Source: JAPOUP01 sp965203605
GTDB lineage: Bacteria > Pseudomonadota > Alphaproteobacteria > Rhodobacterales > Rhodobacteraceae
Assembly (NCBI GenBank): GCA_965203605.1
Contig: OZ241902.1
Location: forward strand, 1,054,001-1,118,000
DNA: 64,000 nucleotides
Reading direction: 5' to 3'
A program made the position numbers and the translations under genes. The notes under the pieces were generated by a model. That model did no database searches and was not told where the DNA came from. It saw only the letters and a program-made list of their open reading frames with translations. Within the stretch, counting starts at the first letter, position 1; the number at the start of each line of letters is the position of its first letter. Positions 17,943 through 27,015 of this stretch are shown piece after piece.

Positions 17943-18147
17943 CTTGCTAGCAATGAAGTTCCGGAACTGTTTGGCCAATCGATGCAATTCCCCTACGATC
18001 AGAGTTATATTGGCTACGAGATCTTTCAGCCGCCGAAGCCCTCGAGAGCCCGGGTCCGCCGAACCCGTGCGCGAACTGGTCGAGGAAATCCGTAGAGGTG
18101 GCAAATCTTCGTTCGAGATACGCCGATCCAGATATGGGTTCTGAACC

Positions 18148-19365
18148 ATGACGTCACGCAGCGAACTATTGGAAATCATTGTAAACGGCGAGAATTCCGG
18201 TGTGGGATTCAAGAAGGACGGTCTGCACACCCAGGATCTGGCGAAGGAACTGGTCGCCTTCTCGAACCTGCAAGGTGGCATGGTGCTGCTTGGAGTCGAA
18301 GACGATGGAACATTGGCGGGTCTGACGCGGGACGAACTCGAAGAATGGGTGATGGATGTATGCCGCGACAAGATCAGACCGGCAATCGTTCCGTTCTTCG
18401 AAGTGGTTCGTGGTGTCAAAGACAATTACGATATTGCGATCATCCGCGTGACCCTTGGCTACTGCGTGCATGCGCTTTGGCACAACAGTGCCAACAGATA
18501 CCTGATACGGGTAGGCACGCAGAGTCGGGAAGCCAGTCACGAGGAACTCGCACGCCTATTCCAGCAAAGAGGTTCAGTGCGGACCGAATTGCAGCCCGTG
18601 TCCGGTACCGCGCTCGTGAATCTGGACCGGCGGCGCCTGCGAAGTTATTTTGTGGACATCCGCCAGCAGGATGTGCCGACCGACGAAGATGAGGAAGGAT
18701 GGCGATCACTTCTGATCAACACCGAGATCATGGCCGGGGAAGGCGCAACCGTCGGCGGCATGTTGCTGTTCGGCAAGACACCAAACCGATTTCTTCCTCA
18801 TGCGGGAATAGACGCGGTCGCATATCCCGGCACTGAACAGGACTATGAGGCACGGGAGCGCACGACGCTTCGCGGCCCCATGACTCCTTTGCTGAGCGAA
18901 GGCGGTGATATCATTGAAAACGGTCTAGTGGAACAGGCGCTTGATTTTGTGCAGCGTAACACACATATGATTGTCAAGGCAAAAGGTGGCAGGCGCGTGG
19001 AGTGTCCGGTTTATCCTCTCGATGCCCTTCGCGAAGGTATCGTCAACGCTCTCATTCATCGGGATTACCTGCTCACGAGCACAAATGTCGAGTTGGCGAT
19101 ATATGCGAACAGGCTGGAAATTGTCTCACCGGGGCGACTGCCAAATGGCATGACGCCGAATCGCATGCGGTTAGGGACGCGGACTGCGCGAAACCAATTG
19201 CTGAAAGACATGATGCGCGACTATCGGTATCTCGAACCCATGGGAATGGGGATTTCCCGAAAAATCGTCAAGGGCATGAAGGAGCACAACGGCACTGAAC
19301 CAGATCTGATCGAACAAGACGAAAGATTCACCGTGCGGTTGCTCGCGCAAGCCCCGAAAAAGTAA
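18148..19365 (+). CDS. AlbA_2 (Schlafen-like) and HATPase_c_4-like DNA-binding/ATPase protein
   Basis: A 405-residue protein. Residues about 8-125 match the AlbA_2/Schlafen AlbA pattern (E/GFK near the start, ELVAFSNLQGGMVLLGVEDDG). Near residues 290-385 an ATP-binding helicase-like or HATPase_c_4 region has LREGIVNALIHRDY and the MGMGISRKIVKGM glycine-rich motif. It lies 205 bases after the OmpA-domain gene in the same direction; I see no gene in that gap. Such proteins are often regulators or defence-associated. It may control or act with the preceding operon. Confidence 0.8.
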   Translation: MTSRSELLEIIVNGENSGVGFKKDGLHTQDLAKELVAFSNLQGGMVLLGVEDDGTLAGLTRDELEEWVMDVCRDKIRPAIVPFFEVVRGVKDNYDIAIIRVTLGYCVHALWHNSANRYLIRVGTQSREASHEELARLFQQRGSVRTELQPVSGTALVNLDRRRLRSYFVDIRQQDVPTDEDEEGWRSLLINTEIMAGEGATVGGMLLFGKTPNRFLPHAGIDAVAYPGTEQDYEARERTTLRGPMTPLLSEGGDIIENGLVEQALDFVQRNTHMIVKAKGGRRVECPVYPLDALREGIVNALIHRDYLLTSTNVELAIYANRLEIVSPGRLPNGMTPNRMRLGTRTARNQLLKDMMRDYRYLEPMGMGISRKIVKGMKEHNGTEPDLIEQDERFTVRLLAQAPKK

Positions 19366-19820
19366 CTCAAAATGCCGTATTGCCGTTTGCTAAATCTTGC
19401 TTACTTGGCCTGACCAATATGACGGAGAGTCTTCCATCCGCGAACCATATGTTCGCCACTTGACGCCAAGTTATTGAAACCCCACTTCCATTCAGAAGTG
19501 CAACACCGGCCATTCCCTCCACGAGGGCGTAGCCCTCGTGGAGGGAATGGCCGGAAGGCGGGGTTTCCCGCACCTCGGGAACAAATGCGCCGCTTGGGCC
19601 GCCAAAGGCTCAAGAGATGGCTGCCTGGCAGCCGGTCGAATGGCGGTTCAGGAGCGACGACGCGTGAATGGAACACCCATCACTTCAATAATGTCGGCTT
19701 ACGCAGTGACTATGTCCGAGCATATCCCACTGATACCACCGGTAAGGAAGCCCACCGAGATCATCCCTTGGTTCCTTCAACAGGTGATCTGTGAAGTCCC
19801 ACCAAAGAACGACCTTGAGT
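19366..19820. other. Intergenic stretch after the island
   Basis: No credible gene is visible in these 455 bases. Its one striking feature is the perfect inverted repeat at 19506-19554, listed separately. It lies between two convergent genes, so terminators for both are expected here. Confidence 0.4.
19506..19554. repeat. Perfect 23-bp inverted repeat with 3-base loop
   Basis: The arm 19506-19528 (starting CCGGCCATTCCC) is exactly complementary to 19532-19554 around the loop GTA. It is GC-rich and would form a very stable hairpin or cruciform. No T-run follows on either strand, so it is not a textbook intrinsic terminator, although its place between convergent genes fits a termination role. 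It could also be a mobile-element trace. Confidence 0.75.
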
Positions 19821-21044
19821 TCATGTAGCTTTCTGCCGGAACGCCAGCCAGATCAGTGCGCCTGTCGCGATCGCCAAAAATGGTGCCATCGCAAGGTTCA
19901 CCGCAGTCCACCCCTCCTGGGCTGACCCTCCGGAACAGTTCATCAGCCCACCGCTCGCAAGCGACGCCATCGTCACGCAGCCAAATACGATCATGTCGTT
20001 CATGCCTTGAGCGCGACCACGCTCCTCCGGCAGATGGGATTCCGCCAGCATCGCTGTCGCACCGATGAAACCGAAATTCCAGCCAAGACCCAGAAATATC
20101 AGTGCGATGAAGAAATTTGGCAGTTCAACCCCCACAAGCCCCACGACACCTGCGGCCGCAAGTATCAGCAAGCCGGTCGCGACGATCCGCTCGGCCCCGA
20201 ACCGTCCGATCAGGTGGCCGGTGAAGAAGCTCGGCGCAAACATTGCCAGGACATGGGCCGACACGATGTCGGCGGCATTTCCCTGCGTAAAACCGCAGCC
20301 GACAACCGCCAATGGCGTCGATGTCATCACAAGATTCATCAGCGCGTAGCTGACCATGGAACAGATGATTGCCACCGCAATGCGAGGGGTCTTGAGCAAT
20401 TCTGTGTAGCTACGCCCCTTTGGCTCGCTGCCCACCGGTGAGGGCGGTCGAGGGATATCGAGAAGTGGTAGAAGTGGAATTCCGAGAATGTTGACCGCAA
20501 TAACCGCAAGGTAGATGCCAAGGAAAGGGACTGCGAGAATATCTGCGGTGAGCTTCGCGATCTGTGGCCCGATGATCGCTGCGGCAAGTCCGCCGGCCAT
20601 AACGTATGAAATCGCCTTGGGCCTGAACTCGTCGGATGCCGTATCCGCTGCCGCAAAGCGATAGAAGCCATGCGCAGACATATAGACTCCGGTAAAGAAC
20701 GAGCCGATCAGGAAAATGACGAAGCTTTGGGTGAGCAGCCCCCAGGCTCCTATGGAGCCACCCAGAATCCCACCGGTGATGCCAACCAGGAATCCAGCCT
20801 GCCGACCAAATCGCTGCATGATGTTCGAAATCGGAGTCGCTGCGAACATTGAACCCAGAACTATCAGTGAGATCGGTAACGTTGCGAAGCAGGGATTCGG
20901 GGCTAGTGACTGCCCAGCCAGGCCACCAAATGCGAAAATCATCGGCATCTGTGCCCCGAGGATTGCCTGTGCGGCCACAAGGACTGCAACGTTTCGGTAG
21001 GCGCGCCGATTGTCCGAGAATGAGGTGTTGACTGAAATCGCCAT
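19821..21044 (-). CDS. MFS transporter
   Basis: A 407-residue major facilitator with 12 predicted hydrophobic segments. The cytoplasmic motif after TM2 reads MQRFGRQAGFLVG, the expected position of the MFS signature, and a second, LIGRFGAERIVATG, marks the repeat in the second half. I start at the ATG at 21044; an upstream in-frame ATG at 21062 exists. It lies 39 bases downstream of cobB on the same strand, so it may be co-transcribed, but the substrate cannot be told. Confidence 0.85.
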   Translation of the reverse strand: MAISVNTSFSDNRRAYRNVAVLVAAQAILGAQMPMIFAFGGLAGQSLAPNPCFATLPISLIVLGSMFAATPISNIMQRFGRQAGFLVGITGGILGGSIGAWGLLTQSFVIFLIGSFFTGVYMSAHGFYRFAAADTASDEFRPKAISYVMAGGLAAAIIGPQIAKLTADILAVPFLGIYLAVIAVNILGIPLLPLLDIPRPPSPVGSEPKGRSYTELLKTPRIAVAIICSMVSYALMNLVMTSTPLAVVGCGFTQGNAADIVSAHVLAMFAPSFFTGHLIGRFGAERIVATGLLILAAAGVVGLVGVELPNFFIALIFLGLGWNFGFIGATAMLAESHLPEERGRAQGMNDMIVFGCVTMASLASGGLMNCSGGSAQEGWTAVNLAMAPFLAIATGALIWLAFRQKAT

Positions 21045-21083
21045 TTGGCACCGCTTATCCACTCCTACGGGATTGTAAAACCA

Positions 21084-22352
21084 CTATTTCGCCAGATCTA
21101 TTACATGGGCGAACGAGCCACTGACGCGACCAACGCTAAGCCCCATCGGTGGTAGATCTACGCCTTCGGCGTCACTCGCCCGGAACAGAGGATTCCCCTT
21201 TGCGCACATCGTGGTCGCGTAGTGGAATTCATGGGCCGCAAGCGCCGTTCGGAAAGGACCACCGAGAGGAGAGAGACGGCGATAGCCCAGATGTAACTCG
21301 GGTTCGGCAATGCTTGTATGGAGCGGCAAGAGCCCCGCCATCCGATGAGGAATCCCATTCGAGTCTACAAGGGATTCTCCCAAAACCATATATCCCCCAC
21401 ATTCGCCATAGATCAAAGTATGTTGAGCCGCTTTCCTAAGGCTATACATAAAGTTATCCGCGGATGTGATCTGGCCAGCGTACAGTTCCGGATAACCGCC
21501 TGGCAACATGATCAGATCGGCATCAGGGACCGGCTCATCCGCAAGCGGAGAGAACGTGACAATCTCGGATCCTAACCGCCGCCAGTCATTGAGAAGATGT
21601 GGATAGGAAAACGCGAAGGCAGCATCCTGCGCAATTGCGATCCTTTGGGCGGGCGGTTCCAGGCAGGTAGCAGGTCTGGCTTTCGGTAGTTCACCTGCCA
21701 GATGCAGAAGCGCGTCGAGGTCTATCGAATTGCCGATGACCTCAGCGGCGGATTCGAGAAACTCCTCAAGATCTGGATGTTCCTGCGCCTGCATCAAGCC
21801 GAGATACCGCGATGGATGGGCAAGACCAGCCCTGCGCAATACGCTTCCCAGGACTGGAATGCCACTTGGCTTCAAAGCCATACGTAGCAGGCGTTCATGA
21901 CGGACACTGCCGACACGGTTCAGTACGATGCCGACAATTTCGATGCTGGCATCGTGTTGGGCGAATCCAGACACAAGGGGCGCGACCGAATGGGCAATTC
22001 GTGCGACATCGATGATAAGCACCACCGGAATTCGAAGTATTCTTGCCAGGTCGGCAGTAGCGCCCCTCCCGTCGGGAGGCGCGCCGTCAAACAGTCCCAT
22101 TGCTCCTTCAACGAGGAGCAGGTCATCAGTCCATGCCAATTCTCGAATTCGATCGGAGGACATTGCCCATGCGTCTAGGTTGAGACAAGGCGCTCCGCAC
22201 GCCGCCTCATGGAATCTAGGATCAATGTAGTCGGGACCGGATTTCGCGCCTCGGACTGATATGCCTCGTTGTCTAAATGAGCGCAGGAGACCTAGAGTGA
22301 CGAGTGTTTTGCCACTTCCAGAGGTCGTCGATGAGAGAATCAGGCCCGTCAT
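21084..22352 (-). CDS. cobB: Cobyrinate a,c-diamide synthase
   Basis: A 422-residue glutamine-dependent amidotransferase that amidates the a and c side chains of the corrin ring with ATP and glutamine. The N-terminal P-loop-like motif is SSTTSGSGKT, followed by AKSGPDYIDP, the characteristic CobB/CbiA substrate motif. The C-terminal glutaminase domain has the catalytic Cys in YGECGGYMVLG and the PGGYPELY motif. Length is normal. It is divergent from cbiD-cobK, and I could not recognise a cobalamin riboswitch between them. Confidence 0.93.
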   Translation of the reverse strand: MTGLILSSTTSGSGKTLVTLGLLRSFRQRGISVRGAKSGPDYIDPRFHEAACGAPCLNLDAWAMSSDRIRELAWTDDLLLVEGAMGLFDGAPPDGRGATADLARILRIPVVLIIDVARIAHSVAPLVSGFAQHDASIEIVGIVLNRVGSVRHERLLRMALKPSGIPVLGSVLRRAGLAHPSRYLGLMQAQEHPDLEEFLESAAEVIGNSIDLDALLHLAGELPKARPATCLEPPAQRIAIAQDAAFAFSYPHLLNDWRRLGSEIVTFSPLADEPVPDADLIMLPGGYPELYAGQITSADNFMYSLRKAAQHTLIYGECGGYMVLGESLVDSNGIPHRMAGLLPLHTSIAEPELHLGYRRLSPLGGPFRTALAAHEFHYATTMCAKGNPLFRASDAEGVDLPPMGLSVGRVSGSFAHVIDLAK

Positions 22353-22382
22353 GCTGCGGTTTTCGTCAGGTATAGGCAGGCG

Positions 22383-22706
22383 TCATTTGGTTGCAAGGTA
22401 CCGCATTGCCTTCTGGAACTTTGTCAGTTGCGGCCTATGTCCAGCGTGATGCTGTACCTTCTGTGGTATAGAGGGATTGATGAGAGTTTCATGCATAAGT
22501 TGCAACTGCTGCACTTCGGAGAATAGCCTGTCCCTGTCCTGTTGGAGTTCAACCCTCAGAAACGATGGCTTGCGAGCTGATTTTCGGAAAAAGGCAACCC
22601 CGTCCCCTTTGGCGTACAGCGAAACTGGGAGGGGAATGAACTGGTTGTGCCATTTCGCGCTTATGTCCTGCAGTAGGGGTGATCGAAAGCCCGTGATCCA
22701 CGCGAA
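22383..22706 (-). pseudogene. Open frame of 107 codons without a start, upstream of cobB
   Basis: On the minus strand an uninterrupted frame runs from just after a TGA at 22709-22707 to a TGA at 22385-22383. It reads like a normal protein segment, with WHNQFIPLPVSLYAKG near its start and a mixed charged helical half. No ATG, GTG or TTG occurs in its first 60 codons. It is either the decayed 3' end of a gene, a gene with a rare start, or chance. It ends 30 bases before cobB. I do not recognise the family. Confidence 0.3.
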
Positions 22707-22750
22707 TCACTCGATTTGCCGCTAGTGACAGTTTGGCTATATAGCGAACA

Positions 22751-23797
22751 ATGAACCACAGGACAAAAGTGCAGTTAAGACGGGGTTGGACCACCGGAGC
22801 CTGTGCGACCGCTGCAGCAAAGGCGGCGTTGGTGCGGCTTTGGGGCGCTGATTTTCCAAACGAAGTCACCATTACTCTACCGCGAGGTGAGATCGCCAGT
22901 TTTGTCGTGGCGCACACGCGGGCGGAAGCTGATTGGGTCGAGGTAGGTATAATCAAGGATGCCGGCGACGATCCAGATGTAACTCACGGTGCCTTGATCA
23001 TCGTGCGCGTGTCCGAGTCGGATGAAGGAGTGGTATTCAGTGCAGGTGAAGGCGTTGGCACCATCACCAAACATGGCTTGGCCATTCCACCGGGAGAACC
23101 GGCGATCAATCCCATACCACGCCAGATGATTGAGAAAGTCGTTAAGGAATGCGCCACAGCATTTGGGAAAAAAACAAATGTCTCGGTAACAATCTCGATT
23201 CCGGGTGGCGCGGAGCTTGCGCTGAGGACATGGAATCCTCGCCTTGGAATCGAAGGCGGCTTATCCATACTCGGAACGACAGGAATCGTCAGGCCCTTCA
23301 GCTGTTCAGCCTGGATTGCTTCGATCCATCGTGGAATTGACGTGGCTCGTGCCTCCGGGATCGCACATATTGCTGGCTGTACCGGATCAACAAGCGAACG
23401 GGCGGTTCAGGAGTTCCACGGTCTATCGGACCATGCGATGATCGACATGGGTGACTTTGTGGGAGGGATGCTGAAGTACCTTCGAAGAAAACCTGTAGAA
23501 CGCCTGACGCTCGGGGGCGGCATCGGGAAAATGACGAAGCTGGCGCAAGGCGCGATGGATCTGCATTCCTCTCGTAGTCAGGTGGATCTCGAACAACTTG
23601 CAGCGGAATTCAATGCACCATCGGTCAGGTTGGCGGTAACCGCTTCGCACGCCGCGGCGATCATCGGGCCGGAGATGGCGCAGCAAATCGGCTCGACGGC
23701 ACGGGAGCGAGTTGAGCATGTCCTTAAGGGTGCGGGAATTCGGGTAGATCTGATCGTGGTTGGCCGATCAGGCGAAATCCTTGCGAGGAGCGGCTAG
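22751..23797 (+). CDS. cbiD: Cobalt-precorrin-5B C(1)-methyltransferase
   Basis: A 348-residue CbiD. The diagnostic N-terminal RRGWTTGACATAAAKAAL motif, the GDDPDVTHG motif and TTGIVRPFSCSAW with the central glycine-rich loop are present. CbiD methylates C-1 of the corrin ring with SAM and is the non-homologous alternative to CobF. It is divergent from cobB and abuts cobK with no gap. Confidence 0.93.
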   Translation: MNHRTKVQLRRGWTTGACATAAAKAALVRLWGADFPNEVTITLPRGEIASFVVAHTRAEADWVEVGIIKDAGDDPDVTHGALIIVRVSESDEGVVFSAGEGVGTITKHGLAIPPGEPAINPIPRQMIEKVVKECATAFGKKTNVSVTISIPGGAELALRTWNPRLGIEGGLSILGTTGIVRPFSCSAWIASIHRGIDVARASGIAHIAGCTGSTSERAVQEFHGLSDHAMIDMGDFVGGMLKYLRRKPVERLTLGGGIGKMTKLAQGAMDLHSSRSQVDLEQLAAEFNAPSVRLAVTASHAAAIIGPEMAQQIGSTARERVEHVLKGAGIRVDLIVVGRSGEILARSG

Positions 23798-24532
23798 TTG
23801 CGGCTCCTTCTGCTGGCGGGCAGCGGCGAGGCGCGTGCCATTGCCGAGAAACTTGCGGTTACGAAGGGTGTGGAGGGAATTGCGTCCTTGGCCGGCGTTA
23901 CAAGAAAGCCCGCTGATCTGGCACTACCGACCCGAATCGGCGGATTTGGCGGTAACCAGGGATTCGAGAGCTATCTCTATGATGAAAGGATTGATGCGGT
24001 GCTCGACGCAACGCATCCATTCGCGGCCCGGATTACCGCACGAACGGCTCGGATTTGTCGGAGTAAAGGGCTGCCGCATTCCATTCTGCGAAGGCCGGAG
24101 TGGAGGCAGGGAATCCTGGATCGATGGCACTTCATTGACCGGGAGGAGGAGGTCGCTGGATTGATTCCACAAGGAATGACCGTGTTTCTGGCCACTGGAA
24201 CACAGGGATTGGAGAGGTTTGCGAATCTTCGGGGACGCAAGGTGTTCTGTCGTCGAATCGATTGGCCTCGGAATCCGTTTCCGTTCGAGGGAGGAGAATA
24301 CGTAATCGGCAGACCGCCGTTCAGCGTCGAGGACGAATCGTGCCTATTCACGCGACTTGCAGTTGACTGGTTGGTGGTGAAGAACTCCGGTGGAACAGCG
24401 AGCGGAAGCAAGTTGGAAGCGGCCCGGGAGCTCGGTATCGACGTGGCCCTGCTGCGCCGTCCTCCCATTCCGGATGCGGTCGTCCACAGCACCGTTCAGG
24501 AAGCGCTGGACTGGGTGCAGGAACTGAAATGA
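23798..24532 (+). CDS. cobK: Precorrin-6A reductase
   Basis: A 244-residue CobK/CbiJ family protein that reduces precorrin-6A (or its cobalt form) with NADPH. The GSGEARAIAEKL nucleotide loop is at the N-terminus, DATHPFAARI follows near residue 65, and the C-terminal VVKNSGG is the family signature. The start is TTG at 23798, directly after the cbiD stop. It overlaps the glycosylase gene by ATGA. Confidence 0.9.
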   Translation: MRLLLLAGSGEARAIAEKLAVTKGVEGIASLAGVTRKPADLALPTRIGGFGGNQGFESYLYDERIDAVLDATHPFAARITARTARICRSKGLPHSILRRPEWRQGILDRWHFIDREEEVAGLIPQGMTVFLATGTQGLERFANLRGRKVFCRRIDWPRNPFPFEGGEYVIGRPPFSVEDESCLFTRLAVDWLVVKNSGGTASGSKLEAARELGIDVALLRRPPIPDAVVHSTVQEALDWVQELK

Positions 24533-25158
24533 TCAGTCGGATCATTGAAACGTCTGCTTGCGTCGCGGAGGGAGCGGCATTCCTTGCCGGAGTGGAGCCG
24601 AGATTTGCCGCTGCCCTTCGCGAGACGGGGCCACTACCACTACGACGGCGTCCAGACGGCTTTGGGCAATTGCTTGGTGCCATTGTAAGCCAGCAGGTGA
24701 GTGTCGCAGCCGCGAATTCCATCTGGAACCGAATCAAGGCGGCGGGCTTGGACGATCCGCAGAACATAGTGCGGGCAAGCGATGAGGACTTACGGGCTGC
24801 GGGGCTTAGCCGCCAGAAGATCCGCTATTCCCGTGCGCTGTCGGGTGCGGAAATTGACTATGATAGGCTGCGAAACTGCCCGGATGAGGAGGTGATCGAA
24901 ACCCTGACTTCCGTTAGCGGAATTGGACGCTGGACCGCCGAGATCTATGCCATGTTCTCGCTTGGACGTGCCGATGTCTTCGCTTCGGGCGATCTGGCAT
25001 TGCAGGAAGCAGCACGGATGCTGTTTGAGACCGGCGAGCGTCCGAACGACAGACAGCTTAGGGCAATGGCGGAAGCCTGGAAGCCATGGAGGGCAGTTGC
25101 GGCGAGACTTCTCTGGGCATATTACCGGGCGGCAAAGGGCAGGGAAGGCCTTCGATGA
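24529..25158 (+). CDS. DNA-3-methyladenine glycosylase II (HhH-GPD, AlkA-like)
   Basis: A 209-residue base-excision repair enzyme. SQQVSVAAANSIW matches the conserved helix, and the helix-hairpin-helix LTSVSGIGRWTAEIYA is followed by the catalytic Asp in ASGDLAL. It removes alkylated purines from DNA. It has ATGA overlaps at both ends, with cobK upstream and the esterase downstream, so repair and cobalamin genes share one transcript. Confidence 0.9.
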   Translation: MISRIIETSACVAEGAAFLAGVEPRFAAALRETGPLPLRRRPDGFGQLLGAIVSQQVSVAAANSIWNRIKAAGLDDPQNIVRASDEDLRAAGLSRQKIRYSRALSGAEIDYDRLRNCPDEEVIETLTSVSGIGRWTAEIYAMFSLGRADVFASGDLALQEAARMLFETGERPNDRQLRAMAEAWKPWRAVAARLLWAYYRAAKGREGLR

Positions 25159-25823
25159 CACGGACTCTGATCGATAGCCGTCGGGCGGCGAAATCCGGCA
25201 GCGTGAGCTCCGCTGTGGTGTTCCTGCATGGATATGGGGCCGATGGCACCGACCTGTTGGGCCTTGCCGACACGCTTGCACCGCATCTTCCAAACACCGT
25301 TTTTCGAGCTCCCGATGCTCCGCAACGATCCACGGTAAACCCGTTCGGATATCAATGGTTTCCGATTCCCTGGATGGACGGGGCGAGCGAGGCCGAGATG
25401 CATGCGGGATTCCAGAGGTCTGTTGCAGACATCAACCTGTATCTCGACAGGGTGCTTTCCGAGGAGGGAATTGATCATTCCGCCTTGGTATTGTTTGGTT
25501 TTTCCCAAGGTACGATGATGAGCCTACATGTTGCTCCGCGCCGTGCCTGTTCATTGGCGGCGGTAGTGGGATTCTCCGGAAGACTGTTGAATCCTCTGAT
25601 ATTGGCTGAAGAGGTCAAATCAAAGCCACCGGTTTTGCTCGTGCACGGCGACCAGGACGTAGTCGTACCCTTTGCATCACTGTCTGAAGCAAGCGATTCG
25701 CTTGTTGGATTGGAGTTCGAGGTGCGCACATATGTAATGAAGGGCGTTGGCCACGGAATCTCACCTGATGGGTTGGGTGTTGCCCAGGGCTTCATTCGCA
25801 GCAAGGTCGGGTTGGGCCAATAG
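25155..25823 (+). CDS. Phospholipase/carboxylesterase family serine hydrolase
   Basis: A 222-residue alpha/beta hydrolase of the Abhydrolase_2 family. FLHGYGADGTDLLG is the oxyanion loop, the nucleophile is in GFSQG, the acid is in VHGDQDVVVPF and the His is in GVGHGIS. There is no signal peptide. The ATG overlaps the glycosylase stop. The natural ester is unknown. Confidence 0.9.
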   Translation: MTRTLIDSRRAAKSGSVSSAVVFLHGYGADGTDLLGLADTLAPHLPNTVFRAPDAPQRSTVNPFGYQWFPIPWMDGASEAEMHAGFQRSVADINLYLDRVLSEEGIDHSALVLFGFSQGTMMSLHVAPRRACSLAAVVGFSGRLLNPLILAEEVKSKPPVLLVHGDQDVVVPFASLSEASDSLVGLEFEVRTYVMKGVGHGISPDGLGVAQGFIRSKVGLGQ

Positions 25824-26097
25824 GAGTCCTGCGGGAACTGCTGCGAACCGCCTCAAGCAAGTTTCATGGAATTGCCCTCAACATCAGCCACGCAGGTCGA
25901 CTGATGGGACCAAAAATCGCGTATCGGTAATTTCCTATTGTCACAATTGTGTCGTGCGACTAAGCTAGCCGCTTGTGTGTGCACAGGATATAGGCAGGCT
26001 TGTCATTGTAACCACGACAAGTATTGCCAACATGATGTGCGATCCTGCCGCGGTTTGCGACAGGCAATTGGATGGAGGCGGAGACCGGAGTGGGCTT

Positions 26098-26682
26098 ATG
26101 GATGGCGAGTTCAGAACATCCTTTGTGCGCGAGCCTAGCAGCCTGCGGCACACTCCAGCACTGGTGCTGAACGCCGATTACCGGCCGCTCAGTTACTATC
26201 CGCTGTCGCTCTGGTCTTGGCAGGAGGCGGTTAAGGCGGCATTCCTGGAAAGGGTGGACATCGTAGCAGAGTACGATGCTGTGGTCCGGAGTCCGTCGAC
26301 CAAGATCAGGATTCCTTCGGTTGTGGTGCTCAAGGATTATGTTAGACCCCGAAAACAGGTGGCGTTCACACGCTTCAACCTATTCCTGCGTGACGAATTC
26401 CAGTGCCAGTACTGTGGTGCGGTTGGCGAGTTGACGTTTGATCATGTCGTGCCCCGGTCCAAGGGTGGTGTGACGAGCTGGGAAAATGTCGTGGCAGCAT
26501 GTACCGTGTGTAATTTCAGGAAGGGGTCGCGGTCCCTGACCCAGGCTGGGTTGAGCCTGCGCAAGGCACCGCGTCGCCCTCAAGCCGAGGAACTCCGTAA
26601 CATGGGTCGCAGGTTCCCCCCCAACCATCTGCACGAAACCTGGGTGGATTTCCTGTATTGGGATGCCGAGCTGGAAGAGTGA
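26098..26682 (+). CDS. HNH endonuclease family protein
   Basis: A 194-residue protein. The C-terminal half has a zinc-finger HNH motif: CQYCG, then LTFDHVVPRSKGG and a second CTVCN. The N-terminal LVLNADYRPLSYYPLSLWSW is the conserved start of a widespread bacterial HNH family found in many alphaproteobacteria. I choose the ATG at 26098; an upstream extension to 25975 is not family-like. It is not obviously mobile and may be a housekeeping nuclease of unknown role. Confidence 0.85.
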   Translation: MDGEFRTSFVREPSSLRHTPALVLNADYRPLSYYPLSLWSWQEAVKAAFLERVDIVAEYDAVVRSPSTKIRIPSVVVLKDYVRPRKQVAFTRFNLFLRDEFQCQYCGAVGELTFDHVVPRSKGGVTSWENVVAACTVCNFRKGSRSLTQAGLSLRKAPRRPQAEELRNMGRRFPPNHLHETWVDFLYWDAELEE

Positions 26683-27015
26683 ATGTATCGAGGTTGCCGG
26701 GGTATTCTGGACATTTGGCGAAGAATGTCCCACGGTCTGATGGGCCTCAATCCTAAGCGGTAGGCCGTCGAAACCCGGATACCTCTACAGTCCCGCACCG
26801 TGGCCATGGAACATGAGGCTGTTCCAATGGCGACGGTCGATCTGGAAGACTGGCGTTCCTTGGCCGAACACTGAACGGTATTGGAGTATGCCCATCAAGC
26901 GTTTTGGCGATTGATCCCCTACGGAAGCAGCTTTCTGTATTGAGTCTTGGCCTGCGGAATTGGTATCGATTGATTGAGGAAAACAAGACAGGCCTCGGAT
27001 ATTACCTTTTGTTGG
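26683..27015. other. Intergenic stretch before fdhD
   Basis: These 333 bases hold no credible gene. Short frames on both strands lack family features. The promoter of the fdhD-mobAB-moeA operon should lie here, but I cannot point to clear hexamers. Confidence 0.35.

Noticed and set aside
17944..18144. 66-codon frame between the OmpA-domain gene and the AlbA_2 gene
   Set aside because: It needs a TTG start without a ribosome binding site, is basic throughout and matches nothing. It was left as intergenic.
19474..19794. 106-codon frame over the long palindrome
   Set aside because: It reads the same PFPPRG-type peptide in both directions because of the palindrome, and no family pattern is seen.
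22353..22750. Cobalamin riboswitch between cobB and cbiD
   Set aside because: I looked on both strands for the conserved B12-box core and the surrounding stem motifs and could not find a convincing set.
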